Source: an uncultured Flavobacteriaceae bacterium | GTDB lineage: Bacteria > Bacteroidota > Bacteroidia > Flavobacteriales > Flavobacteriaceae | Assembly (NCBI GenBank): GCA_913031655.1 | Contig: CAJWFY010000087.1 | Span: forward strand, 1 to 6,311 | Length of the DNA stretch: 6,311 nucleotides | Direction of reading: 5' to 3' | In this document: positions 1 to 4,379 of the stretch, in pieces | Layout of the letters: each line of letters starts with the position of its first letter | How positions within the stretch are numbered: position 1 is the first letter of the stretch | Position numbers and translations under genes: made by a program | The notes under the pieces: generated by a model | Databases searched by the model: none | Told to the model about the DNA's origin: nothing | The model's input: the letters and a program-made list of their open reading frames with translations, nothing else

Positions 1-16
1 TTAAACACAAGTAAAA

Positions 17-868
17 TTAGTGTTTTTGTATACCATATTTTTTAAAATAATTCCAAATTATAATAGTACCAACAAAGAGAACTATTATTGATAATATAGA
101 ACTTTCAAATCCAAATTCTCCTCCGTTAATCATATTATTATCTGGAATCATAAATTCAATAATAGAATAAGAATCTAGACCACTCACTTTAAAACCAAAC
201 ATAGCTTGAAAAAAATTCCAACTAAAATGAAGAGCAATAGGAAACCATAAGTTTTTAGTAAAGACGTATGATACTCCTAAGAAAATTCCAGCTAAAAATA
301 TATTACATAATCCAAGTGAAGTTACATTTGGATTTGAAGCATGAATCAATGAAAAAAACAAAGACGAAATTAAAAGAGCTACAAATGGGTTAAAGGATTC
401 TAATAAATTTTTGAGCATATAGCCTCTAAAAATAATCTCTTCAAAAAAAGAAACTCCAATAAAAAGTGCTATTGACAACAAAATTTGATTAAAATCTAAA
501 GAATAATTTAAAAAAACTATTTCACCAATTACAGATAAAAAAACAAATGCGAAAGCCATAATAAATAGTCCAAATAAAATCCCATAGTTAATCTCTTTTG
601 ATCTTCCTTGAGTTTGAAATCCTATTTCTATTAAAGGTTGTTTGTCTATAAATTTCATAAATAGCCAAATCAAAATCATAACAATAACTAATCCTGAGTA
701 TTCGAAAACGATCATAACACTTTCATTCATTACGTTAGATGAAATTTCCGTTAAATCATAACCTAGCAATAACAAAACTAATGCCCCAAAAATTTGAGAA
801 AAAACAAGAAGAGGTATAAATAAAAGTGATTTTAGCCAGCCTCTATGGTTAATTACTTTTTTAATCAT
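17..868 (-). CDS. CPBP family intramembrane glutamic-type endopeptidase (Abi/CAAX protease-like)
   Basis: This 283-residue polytopic membrane protein belongs to the CPBP (CAAX protease and bacteriocin-processing) family. Hydrophobic segments lie near residues 14-36, 53-72, 94-120, 128-142, 161-176, 187-204 and 256-273. The family's catalytic motifs are all present: EExxxR as E143, E144 and R148 (FFEEIIFRGY), FxxxH as F172 and H176, and HxxxN as H214 and N218 (HFSWN). Members related to eukaryotic Rce1 cleave within the membrane, but bacterial substrates are mostly unknown and none can be named here. The ATG overlaps the TGA of the upstream TonB_C gene (ATGA, 4 nt), so the two are probably co-transcribed and translationally coupled. 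No terminator is visible in the 16 bases after its stop. The family call is secure, and with all motifs intact an active enzyme is expected; the physiological role is unknown. Confidence 0.93.
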   Translation of the reverse strand: MIKKVINHRGWLKSLLFIPLLVFSQIFGALVLLLLGYDLTEISSNVMNESVMIVFEYSGLVIVMILIWLFMKFIDKQPLIEIGFQTQGRSKEINYGILFGLFIMAFAFVFLSVIGEIVFLNYSLDFNQILLSIALFIGVSFFEEIIFRGYMLKNLLESFNPFVALLISSLFFSLIHASNPNVTSLGLCNIFLAGIFLGVSYVFTKNLWFPIALHFSWNFFQAMFGFKVSGLDSYSIIEFMIPDNNMINGGEFGFESSILSIIVLFVGTIIIWNYFKKYGIQKH

Positions 869-1692
869 TTTTTTCTATTAAATGTAATTGGAACGGTATA
901 AGAAATTGCTACGGGATAATCATTAATTAATCCAGGTTCTAATGATGGTATTTTTTTAATGACTCTTTCTGCTTCTTTTCTAAATTCTTCATTACCAAAA
1001 GCTGTAATTTCATAAATATTTCCATCATTTTCAACTATTATTTCAACAAAAACTATAACCTGATCATTTAGGTTTTTTGATTTTCGTGGAAATCTTAAAT
1101 ATTTTTTAATATGATCTGCTATTCTTTTTTTGAAATAAATTTTAGATTCTTCTGGTGATATGTTCTTGGTCTCAGGAAATAAAGGAGCCCACTCTACGCT
1201 GTCTAAAGGGTAAACTTTAGTAAAATCATTTGTAGAACTTGGCAATCTATAGATTATAGGAATATCAAATGGAAAAGAGGAAACTTCTCCATTTATTTTT
1301 CCTGGCTTCATTAAAGGAAGTTTGTTCATTATATCAATAGATGCTTGTTCAAAAATTTGATTAGCTTCTAATAAAGCTTCTTTTTCATTAAACTTCACAC
1401 CTACTAAAGAGGCTTTTGCAAATAATTTATCAACTTTTCCGTTTTTATCAATTTCAAAAAAAACTTTTACAACTGCCTGAAGTTCTAAATCCATTGCAGC
1501 TTTTGGATACACAAAATTATTAGCAATGTGTTCTGAAATAGTCTCTTCAAAACAAATATTTTGCATTGATGAAGGAACCAAACTGCATATTGGAAAAACA
1601 GGAAATTCCTCATCTTGAACCAGCTGGGATTCTTGACTAAAAGTGAATTGAAATAGAGTAATAAACAAAAACATAATTATATTTTTTCTCAT
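865..1692 (-). CDS. Secreted protein with two TonB C-terminal-like domains
   Basis: A 275-residue exported protein. Residues 1-19 form a signal peptide (MRKN, a hydrophobic run, then a likely cut in TFS|QES). A 'FPVFP-C' segment with C36 and C47 follows, then two TonB_C-like domains. The first, about 52-150, shows NFVYP, FFEIDKNGKV and LPLMKPGKINGE. The second, about 186-272, shows YLRFP, FVEIIVENDGNIYEI, EAERVIKKIPSLEPG and a VPITF ending. This matches Bacteroidetes 'energy transducer TonB' proteins, where the fold contacts partner proteins. However, there is no retained N-terminal anchor or Pro-rich spanning linker, so it is unlikely to be a working ExbBD-coupled TonB and is more likely a periplasmic or envelope binding protein. 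The ATG at 1692 is preferred over an in-frame TTG at 1701, because it starts a normal signal peptide. It overlaps the downstream CPBP gene by 4 nt. Domain assignment is by eye; function is unknown. Confidence 0.85.
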   Translation of the reverse strand: MRKNIIMFLFITLFQFTFSQESQLVQDEEFPVFPICSLVPSSMQNICFEETISEHIANNFVYPKAAMDLELQAVVKVFFEIDKNGKVDKLFAKASLVGVKFNEKEALLEANQIFEQASIDIMNKLPLMKPGKINGEVSSFPFDIPIIYRLPSSTNDFTKVYPLDSVEWAPLFPETKNISPEESKIYFKKRIADHIKKYLRFPRKSKNLNDQVIVFVEIIVENDGNIYEITAFGNEEFRKEAERVIKKIPSLEPGLINDYPVAISYTVPITFNRKK

Positions 1693-1738
1693 AGTGCGCA
1701 AGTTAATTATAATATTTAATGAATGATTTTAGAAAAGT

Positions 1739-1765
1739 AAAATTTGTTAAAATTTGTTAAAATTG
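1739..1765. repeat. 10-bp phased AAAATTTGTT tandem repeat
   Basis: The unit AAAATTTGTT occurs twice in perfect tandem (1739-1748 and 1749-1758), followed by a partial third copy (AAAATTG, 1759-1765). The period equals about one DNA helical turn, so the A/T tracts are phased on one face of the helix, as in intrinsically curved DNA. It sits between the divergent TonB_C and lipoprotein genes, 51-77 bp before the lipoprotein ATG. A role as an upstream promoter element or regulator site is inferred; the repeat itself is directly visible. Confidence 0.75.
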
Positions 1766-1795
1766 AAAATAATATATAAATTGGAGGTATAATTG
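1763..1795 (+). promoter_or_regulatory. Possible Bacteroidetes-type promoter for the lipoprotein gene
   Basis: TATAATTG at 1788-1795 differs at one position from the Bacteroidetes -7 consensus TAnnTTTG. A TTG at 1763-1765 lies 22 bp upstream, within the range described for the -33 element. This would give a short leader before the ATG at 1816. The match is imperfect in very AT-rich DNA, so it is a weak call. A GGAGG at 1783-1787 lies too far (28 bp) from the ATG to serve as its ribosome binding site. Confidence 0.25.
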
Positions 1796-1815
1796 ATTTA
1801 ATTATTTTAAAAATT

Positions 1816-2445
1816 ATGAAAAAATATTTATTATTATTTGCCCTTATTTGCCCTTTACTTTTTATTTCCTGTGATATTGAAGGAGATGAAATGTCAGATG
1901 ATGAATTAATTCAAGCAATTATTGATTCTGAAAATAAAATTCTAATTTCTAAATCTGATCTACCAAGTTCAGCTATTTCTTCAATAAATTTTGAAATGCC
2001 TAATGATTTTATTGATGAAGCAACTCTAGCTCCAGAGCTTGGTTATGAAATTGAAATGAAAAGTTTTGATTTTATAAAACTTGAAATAGAATACGAAAGA
2101 AATGATGAACTTTATTTCACAACAAAGGGAAGAAAACTGAACAGTTCAAAAGGAAAAAAAGGAAAAGGCAAGAGAAAAGGTTTATGCTTTAAATTTGAAT
2201 ACCCTCTTTCATACTCTATGCCAGATGGTTCAATCATTAGTGGAAATGATAGAAAAGAAATATGTATAGCTATGAAGAGTTGGTATGTAATCAATGAAAA
2301 AACTAGGACAAAACCTCAATTAGTTTTTCCTATAACAATATTAACATTTGATGATGATAAGAGCATAGTAAAAAAGAAATTAGAATCTCAAGAAGAATTA
2401 AAATCAGCTATGGCTTCTTGTAAAGGAGAGAGAAAGAAAAATTAA
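1816..2445 (+). CDS. Putative envelope lipoprotein, unknown function, with duplicated C-terminal module
   Basis: A 209-residue lipoprotein. Residues 1-18 are a type II signal peptide ending in a lipobox (LFISC) with C19 as the lipidated cysteine. The residues after it are acidic (DIEGDE), which resembles the acidic export signals that send Bacteroidetes lipoproteins to the cell surface; surface location is inferred. Residues about 41-108 (SKSDLPSSAISSI, then GYEIEM and a LYFTTKGRKL strand) vaguely recall PepSY-like periplasmic domains. Residues 104-122 are a Lys/Gly/Arg-rich linker. Residues about 123-202 hold two related beta units: CFKFEYPLSYSMPDGSI and LVFPITILTFDDDKSI, each followed by a charged helix-like stretch; C124, C150 and C202 could form a disulfide. 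It is monocistronic, with a terminator 25 nt after the stop and a divergent gene upstream. I recognise no enzymatic motif; similar small lipoproteins are common in marine flavobacteria. Confidence 0.85.
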   Translation: MKKYLLLFALICPLLFISCDIEGDEMSDDELIQAIIDSENKILISKSDLPSSAISSINFEMPNDFIDEATLAPELGYEIEMKSFDFIKLEIEYERNDELYFTTKGRKLNSSKGKKGKGKRKGLCFKFEYPLSYSMPDGSIISGNDRKEICIAMKSWYVINEKTRTKPQLVFPITILTFDDDKSIVKKKLESQEELKSAMASCKGERKKN

Positions 2446-2469
2446 GTTCAGACAAAATTAAAAATCATA

Positions 2470-2503
2470 AAAAAAGTAGACTTTTAAAGAGGTCTACTTT
2501 TTT
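2470..2503. terminator. Bidirectional Rho-independent terminator
   Basis: A perfect 12-bp inverted repeat (AAAAAAGTAGAC at 2470-2481 and GTCTACTTTTTT at 2492-2503) has a 10-nt loop. Its A-tract and T-tract flanks give a U-run on either strand. It ends the lipoprotein transcript, 25 nt after that stop. On the minus strand it would end the DUF3955-like reading frame, whose TAG (2494-2496) lies inside the stem arm. Confidence 0.88.
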
Positions 2504-2691
2504 ATTTTAATCCAAGCAAAACTCATTACAGAAGCAAAAAAGAAAAGAGCACCTATTGGGATTAATCCAAAAGGTTCTTTCAAGTATCCATTTTGATCAA
2601 TCTCACTTCCAACAATAAAAAAAGATATATAACAAATTAAACTTATTAAAAAAAGTAAAATGGTTAATCTATATTTTTGGGGTTTTTTGAT
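2494..2691 (-). CDS. DUF3955-like small membrane protein, no canonical start codon
   Basis: A 65-codon frame reads as a plausible small membrane protein. A basic N-terminus (KKPQKYR) precedes a first hydrophobic segment (about residues 10-28), a short acidic loop (GSEIDQNGYLKEPFG), a second hydrophobic segment (about 42-61) and a basic tail (WIKIKK). The loop and the following 'EPFGLIPIGALF' resemble, from memory, the DUF3955 family pattern of G-S-x-x-D-x-x-G-x-L-x-E-P-F-x-L-I-P-I-G. The oddity is the start. The codon just before KKPQK is ATC, an in-frame TAA lies three codons further up, and no ATG, GTG or TTG occurs before codon 37. It may use ATC, may have lost its ATG by a single base change (a decaying gene), or may reflect a sequence error. 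The stop falls inside the terminator stem, the spacing expected of a real gene end. DUF3955 has no known function. Confidence 0.55.
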   Translation of the reverse strand: MKKPQKYRLTILLFLISLICYISFFIVGSEIDQNGYLKEPFGLIPIGALFFFASVMSFAWIKIKK

Positions 2692-2798
2692 AAAATTTTC
2701 TTAGAGATTAGTTACACTAAATAATTATTTTATTAAATATAATAATTTAAGTAAAACGAATTAAATTATCATATTTTTAAATATTAAATTTATTATAA
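2692..2798. other. AT-rich intergenic control region
   Basis: This stretch between the DUF3955-like frame and the flavin reductase gene must carry the promoters of both if they are independently expressed. It is almost entirely A/T, contains no clear TAnnTTTG element on the plus strand and has no Shine-Dalgarno sequence before the ATG at 2799. On the minus strand TATATTTA (plus positions 2735-2742) is a one-mismatch match to the -7 consensus. I see no gene or hairpin in it. Confidence 0.4.
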
Positions 2799-3419
2799 AT
2801 GGAACACTTTTCGAAATCTCAAATAAATGAAATGGACAAGATTTACAGATTAAACCTTGTCAACAGTTGTACAGGATATAAATCGGCTAACTTGATTGGA
2901 ACTGTTTCTGATAAAGGGGTATACAATGTTGCAATTTTTAGCTCAATAACTCACTTAGGAAGTGATCCAGCTTTATTAAGTTTTATTGTACGTCCAACTA
3001 CAGTCCCTAGAGATACTTTTAAAAATATAATTGATAATGGAATATTCACTGTGAATCATGTGTATTTCGATGACATTAAAGACGCTCATCACACATCTGC
3101 TAGATATCCATCAGCTATATCAGAATTTGACATGACTTCTTTAGAAAAAGAATTTATTGATGATTTTAAAGCCCCGTATGTCAAAAGTTCTAAAATAAAA
3201 CTAGGCTGTAAGTTTATCAATAAATATGAAATTAAAGAAAATAATACCTTACTAATGGTTGCAGAAATTAATGATATTTATTATGACAAAAATATCATTC
3301 AAGATGACGGATGGTTAAGTCTTGATAAAGCCAAAACCGTAACAATAAATGGATTAGATGGTTACGCTCTTCCATCTCTTCTAGATCGATTTAAATATGC
3401 CAAACGAAAAGATGAATGA
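2799..3419 (+). CDS. Flavin reductase-like FMN-binding split-barrel protein
   Basis: This 206-residue cytosolic protein has no signal peptide or membrane segment. It matches the flavin reductase-like family (FMN-binding split barrel), in a form common in Bacteroidetes. Recognisable blocks are an N-terminal IYRLNLVNSCTGYKSANLIGT (about 15-35), the flavin-binding region NVAIFSSITHLGSDPALLSF with a following RPTTVPRDTF (43-74), TVNHV (84-88), HHTSARY (97-103), DDFKAPYVKSSKIKLGC (121-137) and a C-terminal GLDGYALPSLLDRFKYAKR. Family members bind FMN and often use NAD(P)H to supply reduced flavin, but for this subgroup the substrate and partner are not established. The start is the first ATG, with no Shine-Dalgarno, which is normal for the phylum. 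It overlaps the downstream O-methyltransferase gene by 8 nt, so the two are likely one operon. Confidence 0.9.
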   Translation: MEHFSKSQINEMDKIYRLNLVNSCTGYKSANLIGTVSDKGVYNVAIFSSITHLGSDPALLSFIVRPTTVPRDTFKNIIDNGIFTVNHVYFDDIKDAHHTSARYPSAISEFDMTSLEKEFIDDFKAPYVKSSKIKLGCKFINKYEIKENNTLLMVAEINDIYYDKNIIQDDGWLSLDKAKTVTINGLDGYALPSLLDRFKYAKRKDE

Positions 3420-4056
3420 TTTTATAAATAAAGAAATACTAGACTATGTTGAGTTATTTTCTCAAAAAGAGCCTGATATTTTAAAAGAATTAAATAGAGA
3501 AACTAATTTAAAAGTTCTAAACCCAAGAATGTTAAGTGGAGCTTATCAAGGAAGAGTTCTTTCTATGATATCTAAATTATTAAAACCAAAAAAGGTTTTA
3601 GAAATAGGCACTTATACTGGATACTCCGCTATTTGTATTTCTGAAGGTTTAGATTTAAATGGCACAATTCATACAATTGATAAAAATGAAGAGTTATTTA
3701 ATATTCAAAGAAAATATTTTGATAAAACTAAAAATGGAAATGTTTTTTTTCAATATGTTGGGAATGCTTTAGAAATCATCCCTACAATTAATGAAAATTT
3801 TGATCTAATTTTTATTGATGCTGATAAAGAAAATTATCTCAATTATTTCAACCTTGTTATCGATAAATTAAATACTAACGGATTAATAATCACAGATAAT
3901 GTTCTTTGGAGCGGAAAAGTTTTAAAAAAACCAGTCGAAGAAGATACAGTCACTAACATTCTAATAGAATACAATGATTTCATCAATTGTGACAAGAGGA
4001 TAGAAACTATTATACTTCCAATAAGAGATGGAATATCTATAAGTAGAAAGGTTTAA
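3412..4056 (+). CDS. Class I SAM-dependent O-methyltransferase (methyltransferase family 3, COMT-like)
   Basis: A 214-residue cytosolic enzyme of the cation-dependent catechol/caffeoyl-CoA O-methyltransferase family. It would transfer the methyl group of S-adenosylmethionine to a hydroxyl, typically of a catechol-like substrate; the actual substrate is unknown. Visible features are an N-terminal RETxxxxxNPRMLSGxxQGRVLSMISK block (29-55), SAM-binding motif I VLEIGTYTGYSA (62-73), an acidic ribose-binding residue in HTIDKNEE (D90), and divalent-metal ligands D136 (FIDADK), D162 and N163 (ITDNVLWSGK). All key residues are present and the length is normal. I chose the ATG at 3412 because the family usually begins a few residues before the IxxYVxxxSQxEP segment; an in-frame ATG at 3397 would add five residues. 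Its TAA overlaps the stop of convergent tatA, and no terminator follows before that gene. Confidence 0.93.
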   Translation: MNDFINKEILDYVELFSQKEPDILKELNRETNLKVLNPRMLSGAYQGRVLSMISKLLKPKKVLEIGTYTGYSAICISEGLDLNGTIHTIDKNEELFNIQRKYFDKTKNGNVFFQYVGNALEIIPTINENFDLIFIDADKENYLNYFNLVIDKLNTNGLIITDNVLWSGKVLKKPVEEDTVTNILIEYNDFINCDKRIETIILPIRDGISISRKV

Positions 4057-4316
4057 AAGTTTCTTTTAATAGAACCTCCTAAATCATCCATTTTACCCTT
4101 AACATCGTCAATTTCTTTTTTAATTGATTCTGTATCGATACCTTGTTTATCAGCACTTTTTTTTATTTCACTCTTTATATCTTCGGTTGCATCTTTCACC
4201 TGACGAATACCTTTTCCAAGTCCTCTTGATATTTCAGGGATTTTATCAGCACCAAAAACAAGTAAGACTATTAAGCCTACAAAAAGAATTTCAGGTCCGC
4301 TTATAAAAAAAATCAT
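4053..4316 (-). CDS. tatA: Sec-independent protein translocase protein TatA
   Basis: An 87-residue TatA/TatE-type subunit of the twin-arginine translocase, which moves folded proteins across the cytoplasmic membrane and works with TatC (not in this window). It has a short periplasmic N-terminus (MIFFISGPE), one transmembrane helix (about 8-22), the conserved FG hinge (21-22), an amphipathic helix DKIPEISRGLGKGIRQVKDA (24-43), and a charged, Lys/Asp/Glu-rich soluble tail to residue 87. The polar E9 in the helix and the IPEISRGLGKGI segment are typical of TatA rather than TatB. It has its own promoter-like sequence just upstream and lies behind the peptidase terminator, so it is probably transcribed separately. 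Its stop overlaps the stop of the convergent methyltransferase gene by 4 nt in all. Confidence 0.95.
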   Translation of the reverse strand: MIFFISGPEILFVGLIVLLVFGADKIPEISRGLGKGIRQVKDATEDIKSEIKKSADKQGIDTESIKKEIDDVKGKMDDLGGSIKRNF

Positions 4317-4332
4317 ATAATAGTATTTAATA

Positions 4333-4340
4333 CAAATATA
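4333..4340 (-). promoter_or_regulatory. tatA promoter, Bacteroidetes -7 element
   Basis: On the minus strand this octamer reads TATATTTG, an exact match to the Bacteroidetes -7 consensus TAnnTTTG, and it ends 16 nt before the tatA ATG. No clear TTG -33 element is seen at the expected spacing, where the terminator hairpin lies. The leader would be only about 10 nt, with no Shine-Dalgarno sequence. The transcription start is inferred. Confidence 0.5.
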
Positions 4341-4341
4341 A

Positions 4342-4373
4342 ATAAATGGTCGATTATTTAAACGACCATTTAT
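4342..4373 (-). terminator. Hairpin terminator after the M1 peptidase gene
   Basis: A perfect 11-bp inverted repeat (ATAAATGGTCG at 4342-4352, CGACCATTTAT at 4363-4373) encloses a 10-nt loop. It begins 7 nt after the peptidase stop on the minus strand and is followed by the T-rich TTATATTTG. The U-tract is interrupted, so termination may be partial and some read-through into tatA is possible. Confidence 0.72.
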
Positions 4374-4379
4374 AAAGTT

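Noticed and set aside
1699..1701. TTG start for the TonB_C gene, three codons above the ATG.
   Set aside because: The ATG at 1690-1692 begins a normal signal peptide (MRKN plus hydrophobic core); the TTG adds only three residues and has no supporting ribosome binding site.
1783..1787. GGAGG as a Shine-Dalgarno site for the lipoprotein gene.
   Set aside because: It lies 28 bp before the ATG, and no in-frame ATG, GTG or TTG is correctly spaced after it.
2112..2294. 60-codon minus-strand reading frame.
   Set aside because: It lies wholly inside the lipoprotein gene; its Pro/Phe-rich sequence is the antisense of Lys/Gly codons.
3397..3411. Earlier ATG for the O-methyltransferase.
   Set aside because: It adds five residues not expected for the family and deepens the overlap with the upstream gene to 23 nt; the ATG at 3412 gives an 8-nt overlap typical of coupled genes.
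4124..4306. 60-codon plus-strand reading frame.
   Set aside because: It is antisense to tatA, has low-complexity sequence and shows no family resemblance.
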